A stretch of DNA of 64,000 bases, from contig CAICTM010000012.1 of the NCBI GenBank assembly GCA_903772945.1, positions 1 to 64,000 of the forward strand, in the 5' to 3' direction. The notes under the pieces are model-generated. The model searched no databases. It saw only the letters and a list, made by a program, of their open reading frames with translations, and was not told the origin of the DNA. This document shows, piece after piece, positions 10,155-19,331 of the stretch. The stretch is from Seminavis robusta (lineage: Eukaryota; Bacillariophyta; Bacillariophyceae; Naviculales; Naviculaceae). Positions within the stretch are counted from its first letter, which is position 1. Each line of letters opens with the position of its first letter. The translations under genes were made by a program, and so were the position numbers.

Positions 10155-11471
10155 ATGATTGTAGCATCCTCCGTCGCCGTGTCGGTAAAACGAGTTGTCA
10201 CTTGCTTCATTTTGTCGTCCTCGTCGCCGTCGACGCGAGAAAATCTGCGCATAGCTGTGTTTCGGAGGAAGGACACCATGCCCACATTTGCCTCTCACTG
10301 GGCAGGAATCAGTGGCTCCATGGAACAAGGCGAAGAACCGTGGCAAACGGCTCTCAGAGAACTACAAGAAGAAACCAATCTGGTCCCCAACAAGGAGACG
10401 GAAAATAAGCAAGGCCCGTCTTGCATCTTTGTCCCAACGGGTGGACTGTACGTCGATGTCCCCTTTAAGGAGAACCGAAAAATTCGAGTCTATCCGTTTG
10501 TGGTGCATCTTCCACGGCCAGCTGCTATGGAAATGAGAGGAACCGAACACGACTATATTCAATTTGTCTCTGTGGAGGAATTGGAACAATTGGAGCCCGC
10601 AGTGCCAGGCTTGGCCACGGCCTTTCATCATGCCACTGCGGGCGCGTTTCTTCGTCACGACGCCTTGCCAGAACCCGTGTGGCAATGGTCCAAGGATCGA
10701 GTCAACGGGGCCGCGTTTCTCGCCAGAAAGGCATTGGAATTGGCCAAACAGTATCCCTCTTCCGCTTCCACAATGACAATGCTGAGACCCTCCATGGTAC
10801 CCATTGTCAATGTATTGAAAGCATTTGAGCAACAACAACCAGCTGACGACAGTGTAGCCGAATCCATTCTAGTGTCATTGAAAGAAGAAGGGGACCGGTC
10901 GATTCAACTGGGGGTGGACTGCTTGACTACTCTTTATCAACAACAAAGCAAACAAAATTGTGCGGCGAACGATGACTCATCGTCATTCACTATTGGCACC
11001 TTTAGTCGATCATCCACTATTCTCAAGCTGCTCCAGAGATTCTTGGAGAAGAGGGAAGCAAGAGAGACGATCAACATCCAAATTCTCTGTGGCAAAAGTA
11101 TACCGGGGGGCGAAGGAGAACTCATGGCACAGGACTTGTCCCAAGCAGTCGCAGCTGCTCCATCTGCTGTATCGGTCGAATGCATTGAGGATCAAGACAT
11201 GCAGCAACGCATTCGCGATGGCAAAGTAAATGTCGTAATCGTGGGAGCAGATTGTGTCATGGAGGATCAGTTTGTCAACAAGGTGGGCACAAAAGCGTTA
11301 GCAGAGACTTGCCAAGAGTCCGGGACGGCTATCCTCTGCTGCACGGATCAATGGAAGTTTTGGAGTGATCAATTTCCTCCACCCTTGGAGGACATTTTTG
11401 AATGCATCCCTCGGCCTCTACTCACCCACTTGGCTATGCACAGGAGCCAAGAAAGTACCAGTGATAGCTAG
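10155..11471 (+). CDS. NUDIX hydrolase fused to an eIF2B/R15P-isomerase-like domain
   Basis: A single-exon gene of 438 residues. Residues about 10-165 form a NUDIX domain. The box at 54-76 (GSMEQGEEPWQTALRELQEE, then TNL) matches G-x5-E-x7-REUxEExGU except that Asn replaces the late Gly. Residues about 190-425 resemble the IF-2B superfamily, which holds eIF2B alpha/beta/delta, methylthioribose-1-phosphate isomerase and ribose-1,5-bisphosphate isomerase. A VVIVGADCV segment has Asp at about 366 and is followed by NKVGTKALA. At the position of the isomerase catalytic Cys is TFSRSST, as in eIF2B-type members, so isomerase activity is doubtful. NUDIX/IF-2B fusions are known in some fungi as far as I recall. 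A role in nucleoside-diphosphate or ADP-ribose turnover is inference. It lies about 165 bases past the LTR remnant. Confidence 0.85.
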   Translation: MIVASSVAVSVKRVVTCFILSSSSPSTRENLRIAVFRRKDTMPTFASHWAGISGSMEQGEEPWQTALRELQEETNLVPNKETENKQGPSCIFVPTGGLYVDVPFKENRKIRVYPFVVHLPRPAAMEMRGTEHDYIQFVSVEELEQLEPAVPGLATAFHHATAGAFLRHDALPEPVWQWSKDRVNGAAFLARKALELAKQYPSSASTMTMLRPSMVPIVNVLKAFEQQQPADDSVAESILVSLKEEGDRSIQLGVDCLTTLYQQQSKQNCAANDDSSSFTIGTFSRSSTILKLLQRFLEKREARETINIQILCGKSIPGGEGELMAQDLSQAVAAAPSAVSVECIEDQDMQQRIRDGKVNVVIVGADCVMEDQFVNKVGTKALAETCQESGTAILCCTDQWKFWSDQFPPPLEDIFECIPRPLLTHLAMHRSQESTSDS

Positions 11472-11549
11472 CTAGTCACAATGCGGTTTTTTTTGTCTTG
11501 TATCCAACGAGCTTCATCATCAGCGTGGGGACAACGCTACAAACAACGG

Positions 11550-13562
11550 CTAGTTTTTACTATCACTACTACAGAACATCATGGCGACAATTTCAAACTC
11601 GTCTCCCTCAACGAGTTCCAGTTTCAAGTCAACATGGGATGGTACCATGCCTTGTAGATTGTCCAACCAAATGGTTGAGGGTAAGGCTACCGTGTGCGGA
11701 GAATCGTGAGTACCCTCAACGATTCCTGAAGTTGATGTGCTGGTTGCGTTTTGTTGCTGTTCCAGACGTCTTGACCGCCGCTTGCCTCTTGCAGATACTT
11801 CCCACTTCAGTTTGGAGGCAACAGACGATGCAGCGGCATCTTTTACCGTGGAGAATAGCTGAATGGACCATCTCTTCTGCTGCTGGCTTGCGGAAGGGAC
11901 AGGGAATGTGAAACTGACAGCGGCTCCATTTTGAGTTGCCACGAGTTGACCCCCCGGCCGAGCTTCCCACCCTCGTTTGTCAGACACAAACTTGGTCAGG
12001 TACCCCTCCAGGTCCTGTTCTGTGGCTTGAGTGCTACCCCAAAATGCAAAGGCGCACGAGCTGGTGGTGGCGGCGGTTGCCCTTGCCACCAGCTCTGCGC
12101 CACTGCAATGTTCGTTTCGGTGTTGATGTTCCTCTTCCCAAAATTTGGTCACGTTGGTCAAGCACAGGTCCGTGTTGAGTTGAGGAGGCACGGTTTCAGC
12201 CAACTGCCGAATGGAAAGGGCAATGATAGGATTTTCCTCGTCACTCTTATGAATGGCTTGGTCCGAGCAGTAAGTGACCGTGTATTTCAGAAAGGAATAT
12301 GCCAATGTTAGCGTCATGGCAATCGGGCCCAAATATTCCGAATCGACCGTGCCGTGTTGCCTGTCGGATGATGACAAAGTCTTGGCAAGGTTTTGTACCA
12401 AGGGAGAGTGAAGATTCTTCGATGCGTAAACGAGTTTTCGAACGACTTCGGCGTAGCTGACAAGGGCCGTCCCATAATAGTCGGAGAGCAATTGGAGGAC
12501 TCTTGCCTGCGTGGTTTCTGCCAAGACCGGTCCGAGTTGTACAAGTTGATTGTTGTGAGCATTTCCGACCACATAATCATCAATGTTGATGAGTAGAGGA
12601 GACTGTTGTCGTGGACAGGGTTGTAGGTCCAAACAGGCTCGGATAAATTCCTGAATGACCTGACGTCGGTGATGATAATAGTTGATATCCGTGGCAGTAT
12701 CCCATCCTCGCTTGGGCAGGTACATGTCCTCTGCCGTGAAGGAACTGATGATAACATCGGGTTGTTGTTTCCAGAGTCCATTTTTGACAATGGCAGTATC
12801 GAATTCGGTAGTGACCGGTACGAGTGGATGGAACTTGGGTGTAATCTTGACAATTTTTCGTTTCTTGTCAGCATCACCGCTGCGGAGCATGGAATTGATT
12901 AAATGTTCCAATCGCACGGGCCACAAACAATCCTGGCCTTGCTCTTCGTTGGGTTCATGATGATTATTGCTGCAGGAATGAGGCACCGCCCCAAAGACTA
13001 CAACTCTGACCACGGGTGCATCTTTGGATGTCATGCGAGCATGAACTTTTTCCAACAGATTCCCCCATGCTTGTCGGGATGGCTGAGCTCGATGTCCAAT
13101 TTCCAAATACCGCGAGGGCGTCAAAAATTGGAGGAGTTTGGAAGTTACCAAATGACTGGCAATATCCTCTTCCTCCAAAGAGGAGGCAGCGTGCAGAATT
13201 TCCGTCAAGTGTTCATTCCACAAATGGGATGACGACTTGTCGGCAGGCACGAGCGAACAAACTCCATCTCCAGGGTATGTGGTTGTTGTCTTGGTGGTGG
13301 TGGCGGTTGCCTTTTCTGCTGTTGTTTGCTGGTGACTCTTCCACGCATTGGTACAATTCTGGGACAAACCGGCCACATCTACATTCAGCAAATGCCCTGT
13401 GTTCTTGTCCACCGCAATTGTCGTGACTCGTTGTTCACTGATGGCCAGGTAGGGCAGCAGCATGGCTGCTAGGTGATCAGGCACCAGCAATACCACCACA
13501 AAGGTGGACGCCAACACCAGGCCGTTCAGGTACCGATCCAACTTGCTGTCGCTCTTTCCCAT
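11550..13562 (-). CDS. Membrane-anchored SGNH-hydrolase-like protein, probably catalytically degenerate
   Basis: A single-exon 670-residue protein. A hydrophobic helix at about 13-42 (LNGLVLASTFVVVLLVPDHL) suggests a signal anchor with the bulk in the lumen or outside. The middle resembles a family common in diatoms with an SGNH fold. VVVFGAVPHSC sits where the first-block GGSxT/GDS serine motif is expected, followed by DCLWPVRLEHLINSML, which matches the family CxWPxRLExxL signature. TAIVKNGLWKQQPDVIISSF resembles the later block. The canonical serine context is not conserved, so enzyme activity is doubtful. The C-terminal 150 residues are low in recognisable motifs. It is transcribed away from the gene at 14210 and converges with the NUDIX fusion. 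Family assignment is moderate; substrate is unknown. Confidence 0.7.
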   Translation of the reverse strand: MGKSDSKLDRYLNGLVLASTFVVVLLVPDHLAAMLLPYLAISEQRVTTIAVDKNTGHLLNVDVAGLSQNCTNAWKSHQQTTAEKATATTTKTTTTYPGDGVCSLVPADKSSSHLWNEHLTEILHAASSLEEEDIASHLVTSKLLQFLTPSRYLEIGHRAQPSRQAWGNLLEKVHARMTSKDAPVVRVVVFGAVPHSCSNNHHEPNEEQGQDCLWPVRLEHLINSMLRSGDADKKRKIVKITPKFHPLVPVTTEFDTAIVKNGLWKQQPDVIISSFTAEDMYLPKRGWDTATDINYYHHRRQVIQEFIRACLDLQPCPRQQSPLLINIDDYVVGNAHNNQLVQLGPVLAETTQARVLQLLSDYYGTALVSYAEVVRKLVYASKNLHSPLVQNLAKTLSSSDRQHGTVDSEYLGPIAMTLTLAYSFLKYTVTYCSDQAIHKSDEENPIIALSIRQLAETVPPQLNTDLCLTNVTKFWEEEHQHRNEHCSGAELVARATAATTSSCAFAFWGSTQATEQDLEGYLTKFVSDKRGWEARPGGQLVATQNGAAVSFTFPVPSASQQQKRWSIQLFSTVKDAAASSVASKLKWEVSARGKRRSRRLEQQQNATSTSTSGIVEGTHDSPHTVALPSTIWLDNLQGMVPSHVDLKLELVEGDEFEIVAMMFCSSDSKN

Positions 13563-14209
13563 GATGTCGATCTTGCTATGAGTTGCTTATAGGAGAGATC
13601 CTTCTTTGCTTGCTGGGTATCTATAGCTTTCTCAAGCAAGGCTCTCAAGCAAGCAAGGTTGGTACTGTACCGATCGATTCGAGGCAATTAGTCTACTGCA
13701 GAGTGGAAGTATCTTGTGTAAGTCTACAAGCAGGAATAGATTGCAGAGATCGAGGCAAAGCAATGGCAGTCGACGTGTTCCTGCCTGCCAATAGCACAAC
13801 TTCGCGAAGTGCCGGCCCCACCGCACCAACCACCATCCACCAACCGAGGAGTGATTTGTCTTGGTCACTGTGTAAACCAGCGCGGGGAAGCAAGATCGAG
13901 AGTGTCATCGTGTCATCACTGGGTCACAACAAGTTGAACGGAGAACACGGAGACCGTCTAGGAAATTGTACTGCCCAGTAAGCATATGACCGGAAAGAGA
14001 ATTCTTGCAGTCATTATGACCTACCTCTAAGTCAGAAGCAATCTCACCGAGAATCGCACCTCTTCCCGGGCCGCCACTTGTCCGCTTGTCTGCATGCCTG
14101 GTCACAAAATCGGCAACGGCTACCTAATCAACAAATCACAACACAAATAACACATAGGAAACAACAAATTTTTGAGCGGCCCTACCAGTTTCGCCTTTGC
14201 TTTTCGAGA
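13563..14209. other. Divergent intergenic region, no gene seen
   Basis: About 650 bases between divergently transcribed genes, so it should hold both promoters. Short open stretches here show no family resemblance. No TATA box or clear repeat was found. Confidence 0.6.
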
Positions 14210-14887
14210 ATGACGACCAACCTGAATAACAAACGCCCCGCCGAACAAGCCGACGATTGCAAGAGGCGCAAACTCCCAGAAGAAGACGACGACGACGACG
14301 ACGATTGCATCATGTTCTCTGCCGCTCGGCCTGTGCATTGCGTGGTGTTTGATCTCGAACCGAACATTTTGTTCATCCCGAATCGACTGGAATACACCGA
14401 AGAACAAGCCGAAGACATTTGGTACAGTCGCATGGAAAAGCATGCCATGATTCAAGGAGCCATGAAATCGGCGTGTGATATGCATCCCGAGGAAGAAGGC
14501 GCCAGGGGATTGGAGCCCTTTACGTGGATTGGCGCGACGAGTCGACGAGATCATCGTCAACGGACCGTGGGGGCCGTATTGAGAGAACAAGCACGGCAAA
14601 AGCAGTACAACAAGGAATGTGACGACGAACTTTTGTACCGTGCTTCGACCAACACGTCGCAACGTTGTCAAGAATTGGCCAATGCACGAGGATACATGGA
14701 TCAAGTGGCCGTCTTTCCCCTACAACTACAGCAGTTGCCAAGCAGTCATGACGACAACGACAATGACAATGACGACGACAACAAGGCAAATCACAACGCT
14801 GGTGGTGGGACCGTATTGAAGGGCTTTAAGCAAACCCTGCGAGGTCTCTCCTTTGGATGGCTCGGTACTACAGCGGATCCACAGTAG
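14210..14887 (+). CDS. Diatom family protein of unknown function, paralogue of 21388-21969
   Basis: About 225 residues if started at the ATG at 14210; an in-frame upstream ATG at 14078 would add 44 residues of poor composition. The N terminus has a basic KRRK patch and a run of Asp that could be a nuclear signal. The core reads HCVVFDLEPNILFIPNRLEY, then EDIWYSRMEKHAMIQGAM, then ARGLEPFTW and an Arg/Gln-rich helix. The tail has an Asp/Asn low-complexity stretch and a basic C terminus (GFKQTLRGLSFGW). The same order (V-C-F-D-x-EP, a WY-x3-E helix, RGLE) recurs in the protein at 21388, so these are paralogues. Similar small proteins are numerous in diatoms; no function is known to me. Confidence 0.75.
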   Translation: MTTNLNNKRPAEQADDCKRRKLPEEDDDDDDDCIMFSAARPVHCVVFDLEPNILFIPNRLEYTEEQAEDIWYSRMEKHAMIQGAMKSACDMHPEEEGARGLEPFTWIGATSRRDHRQRTVGAVLREQARQKQYNKECDDELLYRASTNTSQRCQELANARGYMDQVAVFPLQLQQLPSSHDDNDNDNDDDNKANHNAGGGTVLKGFKQTLRGLSFGWLGTTADPQ

Positions 14888-15802
14888 ACAGAAAGGGAGA
14901 GAAGAGGCTAAAAGTAGAGATAGAATGTACAGTAGCACAATTAAAGCAAAGAAATAGACGGGTTGACCATTATATATTCTAGTATCATCTTGTTGTAGTT
15001 TACGGGCCTACAACGAGCTCAAGTTTCTAATCATCAATCAATGCCGTCAATGAAAGGTACATGCACTATCGGCCATGGAAGAAAACTGGCTACAGTAAAG
15101 ACTTGCTAGCTAGAGTATACAGCTGACTTGACTGTACATCACTGTTGGGGGATAGCATGAAAAGCCAACATTTAACTTTGGACGAGGGCTTTGATCATCT
15201 GCATTACATGCGCTGGTTTGTATGTCACAATCGTGAGCTGCCGAAGCCTTATTTAAAAAAAGTGGAGACACAACTCAGCTGCTCGCTTGCTTTGAAACAA
15301 TCGCATGATTGAATCGAATCAACCAAAGTTTGCGTCGTACCATTATGCATTCTAACATTATCGACCGCAGTGCCACAGGGTGGATTGAAACTGGTGCGCT
15401 GAGGTAGCGGTATGGTATTCTCTACCTGGAAGCTGGCAGTCAAGCTTCCGCTTGCAACTACCGTACGTCTCGGTCTACTTTGTGTGTGACACCATTTAGT
15501 GGAAAAGCCATTGCCAATCGAGTGGTATCGTTTAATTATTCAACTGTTTCATTCGCCTGGAGCGGCATTACATGTATTATAGTAGCAGTGTAGAGGCCCA
15601 ATAATAATATAATTATATTTGACCAGCAGTTTTGCAACTAGCGTCGTTGCCATCTTTGCTTGTTTGTTGGAAACAAGGACTGTTGTGTACATCGTCTCGT
15701 CTTTTATTCTGTTGTATTGTATTCATTACCAATTCCATCATCATCATCCTCCTCCTCATCATCAGATCATTCACCAGCAACCATAGAATAATCATGATTA
15801 AT
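14888..15802. other. Intergenic region, no gene seen
   Basis: Lies downstream of two converging genes. A+T-rich stretches and short TAGCTAG repeats only. An AATAATAATATAATTATATT tract lies near 15600. No coding signal was recognised. Confidence 0.55.
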
Positions 15803-16423
15803 TCAAAGAAACCCAGCAAACCCAAAGGCTGACTTTCGAAAACTCATGGTACTTTTGGTACTGGCATCCCGCATGCTGGCATCGGCCCTCAAAAAGGATG
15901 CTCTGGACATTCGCTTTTCGGTTTTTGCTCGTTCCTTGTCGAGTTCTCGAAAGTACCGTCTCAAAATGGTACTTCGGTTCTTGTGCAGAAAGAGCGGCAA
16001 GCCCTGTTTCAGCATTTCGTTCGTCACGGCTCCATTCTGGCGCAGCGTCGATTTGAGTTGACGAAACGATTTGTCTTCGGCCGAAAGCGCCACCAAATCA
16101 TAGACAGTATACCGCAACCCTTCTGCCGCTCGTTGGTGTATTCCAAAGTCGAGTGGTTCATTGCTGCGTTCCGGCAGTGATCGCAACGGGGCGGAATGAT
16201 AGGATTGATTCAATGGTGATGACGATGACGCCGACGCATGAGATGACTGCTGCAGAAATGCATCCATTCGTTGCTGAGACCGACTCGGAGGATATGTCTT
16301 GGCAGACCTTCGGCTGTCCAAAGTAGAGGACTCATCACCACCATTGTTGTTACTACTGATTGTCGTCTTGTGTGGTGGTTCCACCACTGAGCACATCGAA
16401 TCGCTCCTCCTGAAAATGTACAT
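15803..16423 (-). CDS. Hypothetical Ser/Arg-rich protein
   Basis: A single open frame of 206 residues. The first ~100 residues are Ser/Pro/Gln-rich and probably disordered. Residues about 95-165 are helix-rich (AAEGLRYTVYDLVALSAEDK, then KSTLRQNGAVTNEMLKQGLP and NRSTILRRYFRELDKERAK). The tail is basic and Ser-rich. No family is recognised. The helical block is plausibly a small folded domain. The start could also be the second Met, nine residues in. It is divergent from the gene at 17069. Confidence 0.55.
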   Translation of the reverse strand: MYIFRRSDSMCSVVEPPHKTTISSNNNGGDESSTLDSRRSAKTYPPSRSQQRMDAFLQQSSHASASSSSPLNQSYHSAPLRSLPERSNEPLDFGIHQRAAEGLRYTVYDLVALSAEDKSFRQLKSTLRQNGAVTNEMLKQGLPLFLHKNRSTILRRYFRELDKERAKTEKRMSRASFLRADASMRDASTKSTMSFRKSAFGFAGFL

Positions 16424-17068
16424 TGTAAAGCTGCTGTCAGGTTCTTCTTGGCCTTGACTAAATTCAAATGAATGAAATAGACTGCTGTCGTCGTATGGCT
16501 GTGTTCAATGGATGCAATGAGGGTCCCAAGATTGGTGTATTGGTACACGTAACACGTACAATGATAGCTATTGATAGTTGGTGTGAATCGCTGTCGGGCG
16601 AAGCGTGTGCCACAAGAAGTGAGTTTGCAATTAATTGCTTAGCTGTTTGCTTATTACTACTACTAGCTAGATAGTAGTATGCTTCCCTCCGCATGAGGAT
16701 GAGTGACATCGCTGAACTGGTCGAAGCTGGTTGGTGGACTGGACACTTTTGGTCTTCTCCCATCTCCAGTGAAATCAAAAAAGACCTTCCCGTGGTCTGA
16801 AAAGGGTATTTAGGTGAGGGTTCAGGTTTTCTCCTAACTAGATAAGGTTCAGGAACCTCACGAGGCCCATTTTCCCCTCAAGAACCCTTCACAAATCACA
16901 AAGATCAACATGAGTGGAAAGCTCTTCTTTTTGCCATCAGCTAGAGTCTTGGATACATTCCTGTGGTACACAACCCCCAGAACGACGAAAGCAACCATAA
17001 TTCTGAACCAATAGAGATGGTATAAAGGAACGTAAACGAAAGTCAAAGCAAAGTCAAGAGCACAAACC
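16424..17068. other. Divergent promoter region, no gene seen
   Basis: Separates two divergent genes. A TATAAAGG element at about 17021-17028 lies some 45 bases upstream of the ATG at 17069 and is a candidate TATA box. Other open stretches are short and unconvincing. Confidence 0.45.
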
Positions 17069-17770
17069 ATGGGCCTCCAACATTCCACTCCCGTTCCCAC
17101 GGATCAAGATTTTTCGGTGCGCCACCACCCGTTGAAGAAGCCTCTCTACACGACGCGACAGTTGCCACCTTTGGAATACAGCTTTTCCGTTCCCAAGAAA
17201 GCGTGGAGTCAGGGTGTCTCCTTGGACATTGTGGGGTTAACTGTCGTCCCTGTCAAGGGAAACAACAAGCAGTGCATCATCAAGGATACGCAAACTGGTA
17301 CCGTTCTGGCGGTGCTGCAGGTACAACGGTATCAACACATTCAAATTTGCACACTGGCAAATGAGAGTGCTTCCGGCAGACGAGTAGTGGGAGAGTACGA
17401 CGGAAAGTTGCTCTTGGAATATGCCACGGTCACGGAAAACCAGCACATTGCCAGGCATTTCCTGTCTGTGGAGGGTGGTCCTTGCTACAAAATGGCAAAA
17501 TGTGGATCCAAGTTCTTTGGGCCCGAAGATGCCGTCATTCACTATGCCCAAGATACTAGCGGTAGCCCTAAAAAGAAGATGGTGTGTGCTGCCTATCTCA
17601 CCGAAGAACCCCGCAAAATGTGGGGTTGTCGAGTAGCACCTGGGATCGATCCAGTGATCGTCCTGGCGTTTGTGTTGTGTTCGGACAAGTTGCAGGTCAT
17701 GTTCAACGAACTGTTGGTTCAAAAGTCTGGCATCATGTCCTACAAGGTAAAAAATGTCCTTGGTCCTTGA
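17069..17770 (+). CDS. LURP-one/tubby-C-like protein, possibly N-myristoylated
   Basis: 233 residues from an ATG in strong context (ACCATGG). The N terminus MGLQHS fits the MGxxxS/T myristoylation pattern. The rest has alternating strands: LDIVGLTVVPVKGNNKQCII, DTQTGTVLAVLQVQRYQHIQ, and a C-terminal PGIDPVIVLAFVLCSDKLQV. The latter resembles the hydrophobic central helix of the tubby/LURP-one/scramblase-like fold, in which a GxD-x-hydrophobic segment threads the barrel. Family members bind membranes or act in defence and stress, but a specific role here is inference. Homology is suggested by pattern only, so confidence in the family is moderate. Confidence that it is a gene is high. Confidence 0.65.
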   Translation: MGLQHSTPVPTDQDFSVRHHPLKKPLYTTRQLPPLEYSFSVPKKAWSQGVSLDIVGLTVVPVKGNNKQCIIKDTQTGTVLAVLQVQRYQHIQICTLANESASGRRVVGEYDGKLLLEYATVTENQHIARHFLSVEGGPCYKMAKCGSKFFGPEDAVIHYAQDTSGSPKKKMVCAAYLTEEPRKMWGCRVAPGIDPVIVLAFVLCSDKLQVMFNELLVQKSGIMSYKVKNVLGP

Positions 17771-17999
17771 AGCAAGCACCTGATTTTATGATACTACATG
17801 TACCGGAAGTGATGTAAGAAGTAGTAGTACCAAATACATAATTCACGTAACCTCCATTCATTGATTCAAGCATGCGCTCTAACTGGAATAGCTAGCTAGA
17901 TTTAGATTGACAACTCTGTCTTCTTGGAAGGCCATGTAAAATCGAGTTGAGTTGTGCCTACCGTATGAAATACATAAGTTTCTCCATCGTGTTGTTACG

Positions 18000-19331
18000 T
18001 CAAGATGATGAAGTAAGTAGCCTCAAGTTGCCTGTTTGCTGCGTGCCGTCGTCCATGATAGTATCATCCTCACAAATGTCGTCGCTATCACGACTCCAGG
18101 ATGCGGATATCGTAGATGCCGTGACAATGGAAGAGGGCGAACCAATCTTGTTGTTGGCCTTCTTTTCGACAAAAATGCCATTCTTGCAAGGTGTGGACGG
18201 CATGGATCCATTTGGTGTTTGCGCTTTGAGATGACGGCGCAACGCTTGCAACAGACGTTCATAAATGGCATTGCCCACCCAATCATCTGTGGAGTACCGC
18301 AAATGCACTTGTTCCAATTCTTGGACAAGCTGCTGGCATTGTGGAGTGTTGGTCAAATAATCTGGTTCCAGTTGTAATAATAATTGGTCCAGTGCGACTA
18401 ATCGAGGATGAGATCGATCTCGGTCGGCCAATACCGATTGTTTGTGTTGGACATGATGCAAAGCCGTGGTAGAGTCCATGACGTGGCCCGAAGATTCCAG
18501 AATACTGCATGGCTGCAAGTGCGCTTCCATGGCCGTATGAATGTCCTCTTGCCAACCATCATACGTCAGCTGCGACCGGAGAGACTCCAATTCCTTGCAG
18601 GCAAGAGTACCGTCCCAGTGAGCTTGTCGGTTGCGCAACGATTGAAATTGTCGTGTCAATACATTGTTGCCAATGTAATCATCCGTGTATTCAAAGTGCA
18701 ACTGTTCGCATTGTCGAAAGTCCCGTGCATGTCCAGGATAGGTCAAACTGGTCGCAATTTGATCCAATTCTACCAACCTCGGATGACTCCGGTCTCCTTT
18801 AAAGACAGCTTGCCGCTGCTGCATGCGAAAGAGAGCCTTCTGCCGATTCGAGTCGTTGTCGTGTTGGTAATGACTTTGCAGGGCCAATTGAAAATCTTGT
18901 GGCCAGCCAGGATAACTCAAGTGGACTACCAACGCGTCCAGAGCCTTCACGTAGGAGTGGGATCGATCTCCTACATACGCTTGCTGTTTGTGTTGCATCC
19001 CCTGAAGACGACTGGCAAGAACCCAGTCTCCAAGAATGGTGTCTTGATGGGAAAATGAGGAATTCTCTCCTTGCTGAGGATGCCCGTAATATCGTTCGTG
19101 CAAGGCTCGAAATTCACGAACGTCGTCGTCCCATCCTGGATATGTCAGATGCTTTTCTTGAATCATGGTTTCCAATTCCACCAAGGAATGGCTCTGACCA
19201 TTGCCACTGCGCCTAGTCCTTCGCCCTGGTGTTGAAGGAGGTGCTTGGCTCTGTGGATCGGATACTTGATCATTGCTACTTGAAGGAGTTGTTATTGGCT
19301 TGAGCTTCAAGCGTAGCTTTCTTCGAGGCAT
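18000..19331 (-). CDS. Protein with five ~65-residue YPGW-type repeats
   Basis: A single-exon 443-residue protein. A basic N terminus (MPRRKLRLKLKP) and a Ser/Pro linker precede five repeats at about 47-119, 121-178, 179-240, 241-303 and 304-369. Each repeat follows DRSHxxLVxLDxxxxxLTYPGW, then a DDVR-type acidic turn, a helix ending in H, and a final Q-x-RQA helix. The core tetrapeptide varies: YPGW, YPGW, YPGH, YDGW, and a degenerate EPDY in the last. All look helical. The tail is Ser/Thr-rich and acidic. Similar YPGW repeats occur in other diatom proteins as I recall them, without a known function. A scaffold or protein-binding role is inference. It converges with the gene at 17069. Confidence 0.75.
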   Translation of the reverse strand: MPRRKLRLKLKPITTPSSSNDQVSDPQSQAPPSTPGRRTRRSGNGQSHSLVELETMIQEKHLTYPGWDDDVREFRALHERYYGHPQQGENSSFSHQDTILGDWVLASRLQGMQHKQQAYVGDRSHSYVKALDALVVHLSYPGWPQDFQLALQSHYQHDNDSNRQKALFRMQQRQAVFKGDRSHPRLVELDQIATSLTYPGHARDFRQCEQLHFEYTDDYIGNNVLTRQFQSLRNRQAHWDGTLACKELESLRSQLTYDGWQEDIHTAMEAHLQPCSILESSGHVMDSTTALHHVQHKQSVLADRDRSHPRLVALDQLLLQLEPDYLTNTPQCQQLVQELEQVHLRYSTDDWVGNAIYERLLQALRRHLKAQTPNGSMPSTPCKNGIFVEKKANNKIGSPSSIVTASTISASWSRDSDDICEDDTIMDDGTQQTGNLRLLTSSS

